NCBI GenBank assembly: GCA_041485385.1
Contig: JBGPJM010000157.1
Coordinates: 1 to 11,582 of the forward strand
Direction: 5' to 3'
DNA length: 11,582 nucleotides
From: JBGPJM01 sp041485385
GTDB taxonomy: Bacteria; Planctomycetota; Phycisphaerae; Phycisphaerales; UBA1924
The notes beneath the pieces were generated by a model. The model searched no databases. It was given only the letters and a program-made list of their open reading frames with translations, and was not told where the DNA came from. Made by a program: the position numbers and the translations under genes. Position 1 is the stretch's first letter. The number at the start of each line of letters is the position of its first letter. Below are positions 1 to 6,556 of this stretch, piece by piece.

Positions 1-1650
1 GCCGGGGCCCGCGGCGGGCCTGCCCGGCTTGTCGGGGGTGGCGTCGGGCTTGTTCGGCTTGGCGGGGTTGGCGTCGTGCTTGTGCGGCTTGTCGGGTGTG
101 GAGTCGGGCTTGTTCGGCTTGGCGGGGTCGGCGTCGGGCTTGTCCGGCTTGGGGGGAGTACTGTCGGGCTTGCTTGGCTTGGGTGGATTGGCGTCGGGCC
201 GGTCGGGCTTGGGGGGAGTCGGGTCGGGCCTGTTTGGTTTGGGGGGGTTGACATCCGGCCTGTCGGGCTTGGGGGGAGAGGGGTCGGGCTTGTTGGGCCT
301 GCCGGGGCTGACATCCGGCTTGTTGTCCGGTGGGTTCGTTCTGTCGGGGCGGGCATCCGGCTTGTTGTCCGGCCTGGCCGGATCTGGCGTGGCCGATGGC
401 CTGGCGTTTGGTCTTCCCGGCGCGGGGGCTTCGAGGATTCTGCGATCGCCGCGGAACTGCTCGATGTCTTTCTCGCGCTTCACGAACTCCTGCTTCTCGT
501 CCTTGGCGACCGGCTGGAAGCGCACCGGCTGGTCCTTGCGCTTTGCCATCTGGTCGAATGACGTGACGACGGCGACGGACAGTTCGCCGGACCGTTCCCT
601 GGACGTGCTGCGGGCGGTCTGAAGGGCCAGCGTTCGCGGCGGGCGCGCGTCCTCGTGCTCGCGCCGGTCCAGGAAGGTCTGCCTGACGTGGTGGTCCCAA
701 TCGGGGTCATCGCGATGCCGGTACCGCTCGTTGACGTGGATCGGGTCGTAGCCGAAGCGGCCGAATCTGAGGGAGAAGGAGGCGTAGAAGCCGTCGTCGT
801 AATAGCGGGGCGCGTAGTAGTCGCCGAAGTAATAGTGGTGATAGCTCGGGCGCACGAAGAGGTGGTCGGAGAACAGGGACAGGTTGATCACGATGGCAGG
901 TGCGAAGCGGAAGGACGCGCGGGCGTACACACGGGGTTCGAAATAGACCGGCGCAAACAGGACGCCGCGGTACTCGACGGGGTAATCCCAGTAGCCCTCG
1001 CAGTAGACATAACCGCGGGGAGAGAAGACGTAGTGGGAGGGGACCCAGATCCAGTTGGCGTGCGCCGTTACCCAGTAGCCGGGGCGCCAGGCGTAGCGGC
1101 CCTCGTGCCAGACCCAGCAGCCCGGGGCCCAGATCTGGTCCGGCGATGGCTGCGCGATGTTCGGGCCGGCCTCGACGGAGTCGGGCGGCTCGGGCAGGTA
1201 CACCGTCTCGGTCGTCTGCTCATCCGCCCAGTACCCGGACATCCATTGAAATCCACGGTCGCTCTGCGCCCAATACCCGGACACCCATTCACGATCGGGC
1301 GGCATGGCGCGCCACACGCCGCTGATCCATAGGAAATCGTTCCGCTCGTCGTCCCAGGCCCAGTAGCCGGGAATCCACGCGACGTTCGCTCCTTCCGGTC
1401 GCTGGTCGGGCGGCACCTCCTCGATCTGAGGGGGCGGGGCCTTCGGCACGATCGCTCCGGGCTCGGGATTGAAGCTGATGGTTTCGGCGAACGCCTCGTG
1501 CACCGGGCCGCGGGTCTGCACCTCCGCGCCGTCCTGGATATCGGGTGGGCGGTCCTGCGCGGCCGCCATCGTGCACAATCCGGGGCCCATCCCGACGGCC
1601 ACCATCACCGCCGCGATTCGAGACACCATGGGCAAACGATGTCGTTCCAT
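1..1650 (-). CDS. Secreted WxxGxW-repeat protein with Pro/Lys/Asp-rich tail (C-terminus cut by window edge)
   Basis: The frame is open for 550 codons from ATG 1650 to base 1, with no stop, so the C-terminus lies outside the window. GAGGAG seven bases before the ATG fixes the start. Residues 1-31 form a signal peptide (basic MERHR, hydrophobic core, AAA-QD cleavage site), so the protein is exported. Residues about 92-221 hold repeated aromatic units (WIPGYW, WVSGYW, WMSGYW, WAPGCW, WRPGYW, CEGYW) of the WxxGxW/YXWGXW repeat type. Residues about 270-307 are Tyr/His-rich, about 308-405 charged, and 408-550 an extended Pro/Lys/Asp tail. Proteins of this family are envelope or secreted proteins of unknown function. 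The upstream 1651-1917 stretch shows no other gene. Function beyond an extracytoplasmic, possibly cell-wall or matrix role is not known. The reading frame is certain from the motifs; the family name is from memory. Confidence 0.85.
   Translation of the reverse strand, partial: MERHRLPMVSRIAAVMVAVGMGPGLCTMAAAQDRPPDIQDGAEVQTRGPVHEAFAETISFNPEPGAIVPKAPPPQIEEVPPDQRPEGANVAWIPGYWAWDDERNDFLWISGVWRAMPPDREWVSGYWAQSDRGFQWMSGYWADEQTTETVYLPEPPDSVEAGPNIAQPSPDQIWAPGCWVWHEGRYAWRPGYWVTAHANWIWVPSHYVFSPRGYVYCEGYWDYPVEYRGVLFAPVYFEPRVYARASFRFAPAIVINLSLFSDHLFVRPSYHHYYFGDYYAPRYYDDGFYASFSLRFGRFGYDPIHVNERYRHRDDPDWDHHVRQTFLDRREHEDARPPRTLALQTARSTSRERSGELSVAVVTSFDQMAKRKDQPVRFQPVAKDEKQEFVKREKDIEQFRGDRRILEAPAPGRPNARPSATPDPARPDNKPDARPDRTNPPDNKPDVSPGRPNKPDPSPPKPDRPDVNPPKPNRPDPTPPKPDRPDANPPKPSKPDSTPPKPDKPDADPAKPNKPDSTPDKPHKHDANPAKPNKPDATPDKPGRPAAGPG
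7..306 (-). repeat. Ten 30-bp units encoding a Pro/Lys/Asp decapeptide
   Basis: Read on the minus strand, this segment encodes ten consecutive decapeptides of the pattern P-x-[KR]-P-x-[KR]-P-D-x-x, for example PPKPDRPDVN and PAKPNKPDST. They occupy residues 449-548 of the WxxGxW-repeat protein. The units vary at positions 2, 5, 9 and 10 and keep Pro, Lys/Arg and Asp, so an extended, zwitterionic stalk is maintained. The last unit is the most diverged (PDKPGRPAAG), and the array may end near the window edge. Confidence 0.85.
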
Positions 1651-1917
1651 GTTCAGACTCCTCGACGACCCTGCCATGCCGCGAACCGTTTCTGCTGCAT
1701 GGCGGGGACTCACTACATGAGTGTACGGCCCGCGCGAGGAGGCTCTGTGAGTCGCCCCTCATTCAGGTCGGGCGCCGCATGTCCGCACGGGGGCGCAGCG
1801 CAGGAACTCACGCCGCAGTCCACCGAACATGACAGAGAACGCCCGGAAATCGGGGCGCGTTCCTCCGGTCTGGTCCCATGCAGGCGAGGCGGCTCCCTCA
1901 GTTCAGGGCCCCGGGGC

Positions 1918-2154
1918 CTACTCCTCGCCCTCATCGTCATCCCGCTCCCCGTGCCAGCGCATCTGGATCGTCTCCAGGATCTTCTCGTTCACCGGGTGGC
2001 CTGGCTCCTCCAGGAACCCCGGGAGCGCCATCACCATCCGCTTGAGGTCCACGAACTTCACCGTCAGTGGCTCGACAGCCGCGTGCGCATCGGCCAGCTC
2101 CTCGGCGATCCGCTGCACGTCGAGCCAACCGAATGTTTGCGCGTTGCCGGCCAA
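1918..2154 (-). CDS. iscX: Fe-S cluster assembly protein IscX
   Basis: This is a small acidic protein of the IscX (YfhJ) family. In E. coli, IscX binds the cysteine desulfurase IscS at the frataxin site and tunes cluster assembly. The sequence shows the family signature: FGWLDVQRIAEEL near the start, TVKFVDLKRMV in the middle, then NEKILETIQMRW, aligning throughout with the 66-residue E. coli protein, plus an acidic tail (RDDDEGEE). I chose TTG 2154 (78 residues) because GGAG lies six bases upstream and the family's conserved Trp is then near residue 10. An in-frame ATG at 2199 would add 15 residues, but it has no ribosome site and those codons overlap an intergenic inverted repeat. The gene follows the ferredoxin gene on the same strand, the fdx-iscX order of the isc operon. 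The family call is firm; the start is less so. Confidence 0.85.
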   Translation of the reverse strand: MAGNAQTFGWLDVQRIAEELADAHAAVEPLTVKFVDLKRMVMALPGFLEEPGHPVNEKILETIQMRWHGERDDDEGEE

Positions 2155-2171
2155 GGGGCGCTCCGGGAGAA

Positions 2172-2253
2172 GTGCTCGGTGCGAAGGGCTAGGTGCCATG
2201 TACCGGGCAGCGTGCTGTATCTCTTTTCCTACTCAGCACTTAGCACCCAGCAC
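2172..2253. repeat. Inverted pair of 7-bp tandem repeats between fdx and iscX
   Basis: The right arm (2231-2253) is three heptamers, ACTCAGC, ACTTAGC, ACCCAGC, plus AC. The left arm (2172-2197) reads as diverged heptamers in the opposite orientation (GTGCTCG, GTGCGAA, GGGCTAG, GTGCC). Seventeen of the first 20 bases of the left arm match the reverse complement of the right arm, so the RNA could fold into a long imperfect hairpin with a loop of about 36 bases. It fills the spacer between the ferredoxin stop and the preferred iscX start and may affect transcript stability or partial termination; that role is inference. Confidence 0.7.
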
Positions 2254-2266
2254 GTCTTCCCCCTCC

Positions 2267-2659
2267 TCAGTGCGGCACTTCCTTCACCGCGTTGCGGTTC
2301 CAGCCCGGCACCCGCACCTTGATCGGGCCTTCCTTCTCGATGATGCACTGGCACGACAGGCGGCTGTTGCGCTGCAGACCCGGCGCTTCCTCCACCCGGT
2401 CCTCCTCCGCCTCCGTCGCCTCGCTGAGGTTCGCCATCCCCTCTTCCACGTGGATGTGGCACGTCGAGCAGGCGCACACCCCCCCGCACGCATGCTCAAT
2501 ATCGATTTCCGCCCCCAGCGCCACCTCCAGCAGGTTCTGCCCCTTCGCCGCCATCACCACGTGCACCGCCTGGTCCGTCCCCGTGCACGCGTGCGCATCG
2601 TCAAGATGGAACGTCACCGGCACCGTGGCCACCGCAGGATCGATCGGCTTCACATGCAT
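2267..2659 (-). CDS. fdx: ISC-type [2Fe-2S] ferredoxin
   Basis: This is an adrenodoxin-like [2Fe-2S] ferredoxin of the ISC type, which carries electrons for Fe-S cluster assembly in the cytoplasm. Counting from ATG 2659 (130 residues), the ligand motif HACGGVCACSTCH supplies Cys58, Cys64 and Cys67, and LSCQC supplies Cys103. Cys62 sits where E. coli Fdx has an extra non-ligand cysteine linked to cluster biogenesis. The stretch from the motif to RLSCQC resembles E. coli Fdx closely, including the acidic EATEAEEDRVEEA region that usually forms the partner surface. The N-terminus is longer than usual by roughly 15 residues. ATG 2659 has GGAG ten bases upstream; a GTG at 2683 would add eight residues but lacks such a site. 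iscX follows on the same strand; hscA, hscB, iscS and iscU are not adjacent. Confidence 0.9.
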   Translation of the reverse strand: MHVKPIDPAVATVPVTFHLDDAHACTGTDQAVHVVMAAKGQNLLEVALGAEIDIEHACGGVCACSTCHIHVEEGMANLSEATEAEEDRVEEAPGLQRNSRLSCQCIIEKEGPIKVRVPGWNRNAVKEVPH

Positions 2660-2715
2660 GCCGCGGCAACTCCAACGACCCACCGCCCGACGAAACCGCC
2701 CCGCCCAATCAACCC

Positions 2716-2721
2716 ACTATA
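2716..2721 (-). promoter_or_regulatory. Candidate -10 box for fdx-iscX
   Basis: The minus strand reads TATAGT here (five of six matches to TATAAT), which would place the transcript start near 2709 and give a leader of about 50 bases before the fdx ATG at 2659. No good -35 hexamer is seen at the usual spacing, so this is only a candidate. Confidence 0.35.
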
Positions 2722-2827
2722 GACCCTTGTTTCCTCGCGTTGATGCCGCCCGACGCCTCCCTGTCCGGGTGCCTGTATTCCGCCGAAAAACGTCGCCGCC
2801 CCTCGGCTACCACCCACTGACCCCGCA

Positions 2828-2833
2828 TAAACT
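2828..2833 (+). promoter_or_regulatory. Candidate -10 box giving a leaderless glycosyltransferase transcript
   Basis: TAAACT (four of six matches to TATAAT) ends eight bases before the ATG at 2842, and no Shine-Dalgarno sequence precedes that ATG. A start of transcription at or next to the A of the ATG would give a leaderless mRNA. No convincing -35 hexamer is present. Confidence 0.35.
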
Positions 2834-2841
2834 CCCTGCTC

Positions 2842-3693
2842 ATGCCCGACCCCCGCCCCCCCGCCCCCGCCGATCACCGCTTCATTGAGCTCTCCCTCGT
2901 CGCCCCGGCGCACAACGAGGAGGACAACATCGATGCGCTCGTGCGGCAGGGCGGCGCGGCCCTGGAATCCCTGGGGCTGGAGGTGGACGCGTTCGAGTTC
3001 ATCATCGTCGACGACGGCTCCACCGACTCCACCCGCGCGCGCATCCAAGCCCTCATGCTCGGGCGCGCCTGGCTCCGCTGCGTCGTCATGACCCGCACTC
3101 CGCCCGGCAAGGGGAACGGCCAGTCCGCCGCGTTCCACGCCGGATTCCGCGCGGCCCGGGGCCGGCTTATCGCCACGCTCGACGCCGACCTGCAGAACGA
3201 TCCCGCCGACCTCGGTCCCATGCTCGAGCTGCTCCGCCGGCACAACGCCGACATGATCCAGGGGGACCGCTCGCACGCACGGCGCGACAACGCGGTCCGT
3301 CGAATCGGCTCCATCGTCGGCCGGCGCTTCCGGCGCCTGATCCTCGGCGACACGATCCGCGACACCGGCTGCTCGCTCCGCATCATGAAACGGCAGATCG
3401 CCCTTTCGCTCCCCCTCGAGTTCCGGGGCATGCACCGGTTCATCCCCGTTACCGCGCGGCACCTGGGGTACAAGGTCATGGAGATGCCGGTGAACCATCG
3501 CCCGCGCGAGGCCGGCGAAACAAAGTACGGGATGGGCATCACCAAGCGGGCCATCCCCGGCCTGATCGACTGCTTCGCCGTCCGCTACATGCGCAGCCGC
3601 CGCCGACCGGTCGAATCCGCCGAGATCTTCCCGGCCGTTCCCGTCGTAACCCCCGCGCACGATCGTGCGCGCGCGCAGGAGACCCGGGCATGA
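2842..3693 (+). CDS. Family 2 glycosyltransferase, dolichol-phosphate-mannosyltransferase-like
   Basis: This 283-residue protein has the GT-A fold of family 2 glycosyltransferases of the DPM1/polyisoprenyl-phosphate sugar transferase type, which move a sugar from a nucleotide donor to a lipid phosphate at the cytoplasmic face of the inner membrane. Visible motifs are the N-terminal strand with PAHNEEDNI (22-30), the nucleotide-binding VDDGSTDST (56-64), GKGNGQSAAFHAG (89-101), the metal-binding DADLQND (114-120), TGCSLRIMKR (175-184), HRFIPV (198-203) and NHRPREAGETKYG (218-230). There is no C-terminal transmembrane pair, so it is the soluble form; an Arg-rich segment at 247-256 may touch the membrane. 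It overlaps the next gene by ATGA, so the two are translated together. The sugar and acceptor cannot be read from the sequence. ATG 2842 is the first Met before the fold and has no ribosome site. Confidence 0.9.
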   Translation: MPDPRPPAPADHRFIELSLVAPAHNEEDNIDALVRQGGAALESLGLEVDAFEFIIVDDGSTDSTRARIQALMLGRAWLRCVVMTRTPPGKGNGQSAAFHAGFRAARGRLIATLDADLQNDPADLGPMLELLRRHNADMIQGDRSHARRDNAVRRIGSIVGRRFRRLILGDTIRDTGCSLRIMKRQIALSLPLEFRGMHRFIPVTARHLGYKVMEMPVNHRPREAGETKYGMGITKRAIPGLIDCFAVRYMRSRRRPVESAEIFPAVPVVTPAHDRARAQETRA

Positions 3694-4352
3694 AGCGATT
3701 CAAGTGGGAGCCCGTCGCGCTCATCATCCTGGTCGTGGGCCTGGGGGTGTGGCTGGTCTGGGGCAGCCGCGACAGCATCTACGGCACCCCGCCGGCCCCC
3801 GGCACGCGCCGCGTCGAGCTGCGGATCGACAACTCCCGCGGCATCGTCGAGGTCACGCCGGCCCCGACCGCCGCCGGCGAGCCGACGTTCCGTGTCAAGC
3901 TCCGCGATGGCTTCGTGTCCGAGCCGCCGCTCACCGCCGGCGAGTACAAGCGGTTCGTCGGTGAGAGGAGATATGCCGCGGCGGTCCAATCGGCGGAGAA
4001 CCCGCTCTTCCGCCTCTTCAACATCACCTCATGGGTCGGGATGATCTGGGCCTCCGTCGGCCTCCTCGGCCAGATCGCCTTCTCCGGGCGCATGCTCGTG
4101 CAGTGGATCGTCAGCGAGCGGCGGCGAGAGAGCGTCATCCCCCCGGTTTTCTGGTGGCTCAGCCTCTTCGGCGGCCTCACGCTCTTTGCCTACTTCGTCT
4201 GGCGCCAGGACATCGTCGGCGTGCTCGGCCAGAGCTCGGGCGTGGTCATTTATTCCCGCAACATCCGCCTCATCTACAAACAGCGCCGCCGCCAGGAGCG
4301 CCAGGTCGCGATCAACCACACCCACCCCCAAACCGCCGCGCCGGTCGCCTGA
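3690..4352 (+). CDS. Membrane protein with lipid-A-disaccharide-synthase N-terminal (LAB_N) domain
   Basis: This 220-residue protein has a first transmembrane segment at about 8-26, an extracytoplasmic stretch at 30-108, then a LAB_N domain at about 110-200 with three hydrophobic segments. Recognisable LAB_N sequence includes SVGLLGQIAFSGRMLVQWI (122-140), SERRRESVIPPVFWWLS (142-158) and the GQSSGVVIYSRNIRLIY end (180-196). LAB_N is a small membrane domain found in front of LpxB in some bacteria or on its own next to a family 2 glycosyltransferase; its exact role is not settled. Most stand-alone versions are about 100 residues, so the added N-terminal helix and 80-residue loop are unusual. 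The start overlaps the stop of the glycosyltransferase gene (ATGA), which points to a joint complex in lipid-linked sugar transfer. A basic tail (197-206) follows the last helix. No LpxB catalytic domain is present. Confidence 0.85.
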   Translation: MKRFKWEPVALIILVVGLGVWLVWGSRDSIYGTPPAPGTRRVELRIDNSRGIVEVTPAPTAAGEPTFRVKLRDGFVSEPPLTAGEYKRFVGERRYAAAVQSAENPLFRLFNITSWVGMIWASVGLLGQIAFSGRMLVQWIVSERRRESVIPPVFWWLSLFGGLTLFAYFVWRQDIVGVLGQSSGVVIYSRNIRLIYKQRRRQERQVAINHTHPQTAAPVA

Positions 4353-4429
4353 TCGCCCCTTCCCGCCGCGCTAAACCCGCTCACATCCCCATTTGCATCC
4401 CGCCCCCCAGCGACTGATCATTCCTCCCC

Positions 4430-5104
4430 ATGCGCCTCCTCCTGGACAATCAGCCGATTCCCTGCGATCGCCCCACGCTCGCCGCGGCCCTCGACGCCGG
4501 TCGCGCCGCCGCGCAGCTCCGCGGGCGCGTCATCATCGAGGTCTCGCTGGACGGCCAACCGGTCACCGACAAGGCGCTGGACGCCCCCGAGGCGCTCGAT
4601 CTCCCGGATGCCGAGGTGCGACTCATCTCCGCCGATGCCGGCGCGCTCGTCCGATCCACACTTCTGGAGGTCGCCGACTCCATGCATGCCGCCCGGCACG
4701 ACCAGGCCGCCGCGGCCCACGCCCTGCAGCTCGGCAAAATCGAGGACGCCTTCCAGCACATCGCCGCCGCGCTGGGCGCGTGGGAGAGCGTCCGCGAGGT
4801 CGTCGTCAACGGCGCGGCCCTGCTGAACATCCCGCTGGACACGCTGCGTGTGCGCGTCGCCCCGGCGTCGGACGGGCCGGACCCCGCGCCGACCGGAAAG
4901 CCCGGCGCCGAGCTGGCCGTCGCCGGCGCCGTCGAATCGCTCACACGCCACCTCCAGGAGCTGAAGCGCGCCATGCAGGACCGCGACTGGACCGGCCTGG
5001 CCGATGTGCTCGCCTACGACATGCAGGACCTGGCCGAAACCTGGCGCTCGATCCTGCTGGCCCTCGCCGAGGTGGCGGCATCCCCGCCCCGGGCGCAACC
5101 ATGA
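4430..5104 (+). CDS. Hypothetical protein, first gene of an ATGA-coupled pair
   Basis: I do not recognise this 224-residue protein. It has no signal peptide or membrane segment, so it is probably cytoplasmic. Residues 1-67 look like a small alpha/beta domain with strands near 1-5, 33-39 and 62-67. Residues 70-130 are helical (VRSTLLEVADSMHAARHDQ, then GKIEDAFQHIAAALGAWESV), followed by a Pro/Gly-rich linker at 145-160 and a second helical part at 165-216 ending in DVLAYDMQDLAETWRSILLALAE. Codon positions have the GC bias expected of a real gene here, and the downstream gene starts inside its stop codon. No Shine-Dalgarno sequence precedes ATG 4430. The helical make-up might suit an adaptor or chaperone, but that is a guess. 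The gap of 77 bases after the LAB_N gene leaves open whether it shares that transcript. Confidence 0.7.
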   Translation: MRLLLDNQPIPCDRPTLAAALDAGRAAAQLRGRVIIEVSLDGQPVTDKALDAPEALDLPDAEVRLISADAGALVRSTLLEVADSMHAARHDQAAAAHALQLGKIEDAFQHIAAALGAWESVREVVVNGAALLNIPLDTLRVRVAPASDGPDPAPTGKPGAELAVAGAVESLTRHLQELKRAMQDRDWTGLADVLAYDMQDLAETWRSILLALAEVAASPPRAQP

Positions 5105-5916
5105 GTCCCTTCCCGGGCGCGGAGAACCCCCCCGTGACGCACACGCGGGCCCAACAGGCACACAGGATCGATGCGCTGATGGAGCAGGCCTCCCAGGCCC
5201 TCGTCGAGCGCCGGTACTTCGACACCGAGCGCATCGCCGCCGATGCGCTCGAGCGCGCCTTCGCCGCGCTCGACTACGAGCGCATGGCCCGCATCCTTCT
5301 GCCGCTCGAAGAGGCCCGGCGCCAGAAGCGCGACCTGGCGATCGACGCCCGCCACGTGGCGCTCGTGAGCGCCGACCTGCCCACCGGGCGCGCCCTCGTC
5401 GCCGGGTGCTACCTCGTCTGCCCGCCGCGCGTCGGCATCGACGGGCGCATGCTGCGCGAGGCGGCCGACCACAAGAAGGTCCCGGTGGTCGTGATCGTGC
5501 GCGAGCCCACCTCGCGCGACGGCCTCTGGCCGATCGTGGCGCTGGGGCCGGTGACCATCCGCACCAAGGTGCCGCCCCCCGCCCCGCTCAACGGCGCGAA
5601 GACCAAGAAACCCCGAAAATCCTCCAAGAAAGCCCCCCCGCAACCCTCCCCCGCCGCCTCCCCTGATGGCATCGTCCCGCCGCCGGAGTGGTTCCTGCGC
5701 GCCGCCGAGATCCTCGGCGACGCCGCCATCGCCTCGGTCGTCGCCATCGCCCCGGCCACCCGCGTTGAGGCCTTCCTCAGGCGGCTGGCCGCGCACCCCG
5801 ACCATGAAAAGCTGCACCAGGCCCTCGGCGATGCCTGCCGCGCGGCCCAGGCGGCCGAGGCAAAGCGCAAGACGCGCCCGGCCGTGCAACGTGTCGTCGA
5901 CGACGAAGAAGAATGA
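5101..5916 (+). CDS. Hypothetical protein, second gene of an ATGA-coupled pair
   Basis: I do not recognise this 271-residue protein. Residues 17-82 are helical with a repeat-like look (HRIDALMEQASQALVERRYF, then DTERIAADALERAFAALDYE), resembling one and a half TPR-type hairpins. Residues 84-155 look alpha/beta and include CYLVCPP (103-109) and a VPVVVIVRE strand (127-135). A Pro/Lys/Ser-rich linker at 157-190 leads to a helical C-terminal part (195-255) and an acidic end (DDEEE). ATG 5101 overlaps the stop of the preceding gene, which decides the start; the same frame is open further upstream only as a shadow. No signal peptide or membrane segment is seen. The overlap suggests the two products act together or bind each other. 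The gene ends one base before the end of the convergent lipoprotein gene. Confidence 0.7.
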   Translation: MSPFPGAENPPVTHTRAQQAHRIDALMEQASQALVERRYFDTERIAADALERAFAALDYERMARILLPLEEARRQKRDLAIDARHVALVSADLPTGRALVAGCYLVCPPRVGIDGRMLREAADHKKVPVVVIVREPTSRDGLWPIVALGPVTIRTKVPPPAPLNGAKTKKPRKSSKKAPPQPSPAASPDGIVPPPEWFLRAAEILGDAAIASVVAIAPATRVEAFLRRLAAHPDHEKLHQALGDACRAAQAAEAKRKTRPAVQRVVDDEEE

Positions 5917-5917
5917 C

Positions 5918-6328
5918 CTACCAGTCGCGGCAGCGGTCGCGGTAATACCCGTGGTAATACCGGGGGCCGTACGCCGGGTAATACACCGGGTAGTAGGCCG
6001 GGTAGTACGCAGGGGCGGGGTAATACCCCCGATACCCGCCGTCGCCGTAGTACTGCGCACGCCGGTCCGCCCGCTCGTTCTCATCACCCAGGACCGCGCC
6101 ACTCGCCGCGCCGACCGCGGCCCCGATCAGCGCGCCCTTCCCGAAGTTCCCCGACGCGCTCCCGATAATGGAGCCCACGCCGAACCCCAGCAGCGCGCCG
6201 GCACCGGCCCCCTGGCCGGCGTTCGCGCACCCGCTCATCGCCGCGGCTGTTGCCCACAGCCCCGCCGCGACCAGCCCCCTGGTTGTCCACCTTGCCGTGC
6301 CTCGACGATCCAGACTGAACCGACGCAT
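5918..6328 (-). CDS. Glycine-zipper lipoprotein with Tyr-rich tail
   Basis: This 136-residue protein has a basic N-terminus with two Arg pairs, a hydrophobic stretch (19-30) and a lipobox-like AMSGC ending at Cys34, so it is probably a lipoprotein although Met replaces the usual Leu at -3. Residues 38-81 are a glycine zipper (GAGAGALLGFGVG, then GKGALIGAAVGAASGAVLG), as in 17-kDa-antigen and YMGG-type outer-membrane lipoproteins, where the zipper packs in or on the membrane. A charged linker (83-91) is followed by a tail in which Tyr is the commonest residue (93-129, repeated YYP). GAGG seven bases upstream supports ATG 6328. The stop is separated from the convergent gene's stop by one base, so no private terminator fits. 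The tail recalls the Tyr-rich stretch of the WxxGxW protein at 1-1650. Confidence 0.8.
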   Translation of the reverse strand: MRRFSLDRRGTARWTTRGLVAAGLWATAAAMSGCANAGQGAGAGALLGFGVGSIIGSASGNFGKGALIGAAVGAASGAVLGDENERADRRAQYYGDGGYRGYYPAPAYYPAYYPVYYPAYGPRYYHGYYRDRCRDW

Positions 6329-6432
6329 GGCTCGACCTCACTTTCCCGCCGCCTCTCCCCGTCCCCCACACTCCTCATATCCGATCGGCCGGCGGGAGTC
6401 GTGACAGCCTCCACGCCGGTCCGAGTTTGTTC

Positions 6433-6460
6433 ACACTAGCTTCTACGCAGAATCGGTCAA
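6433..6460 (-). promoter_or_regulatory. Candidate promoter of the glycine-zipper lipoprotein gene
   Basis: On the minus strand TTGACC (6455-6460, five of six matches to the -35 consensus) is followed after 16 bases by TAGTGT (6433-6438, a poor -10). It lies in an AT-richer patch (about 6420-6510) roughly 105 bases upstream of the ATG at 6328. The rest of the 6329-6556 gap shows no gene. Confidence 0.35.
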
Positions 6461-6556
6461 AAAGTTGTGGGCCTCGCGCACGAAAGCTTGAATTTGATCA
6501 TTCTCTGTTCGGCACGCCGCACCGCCCCGCGGCCTATTCCCGGACGCTTGCCGACT

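Noticed and set aside
29..622. Plus-strand open frame encoding a Gly/Leu/Ser repeat
   Set aside because: It is the mirror of the Pro/Lys/Asp decapeptide array on the minus strand, whose frame also carries a signal peptide, WxxGxW repeats and a good ribosome site.
1708..1722. ACTCA-CTACA-TGAGT inverted repeat upstream of the WxxGxW gene as an operator
   Set aside because: Five-base arms are expected by chance at this length, and no promoter hexamers at normal spacing accompany it.
1907..1918. GGCCCCGGGGCC palindrome at the iscX stop as a terminator
   Set aside because: It is followed by no T-run and its stem would be only four pairs with a four-base loop.
2650..3660. 336-codon open frame antisense to the glycosyltransferase
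   Set aside because: It lies over a gene with all family 2 motifs, and its translation shows no domain; GC-rich DNA often leaves the complementary frame open.
5014..6102. 362-codon antisense open frame across the second unknown gene
   Set aside because: It has no recognisable domain and overlaps two better-supported genes, including the lipoprotein on its own strand in another frame.
6509..6553. TCGGCA/TGCCGA pair after the Lon-domain gene as a terminator
   Set aside because: The six-base stem encloses more than 30 bases and no T-run follows.
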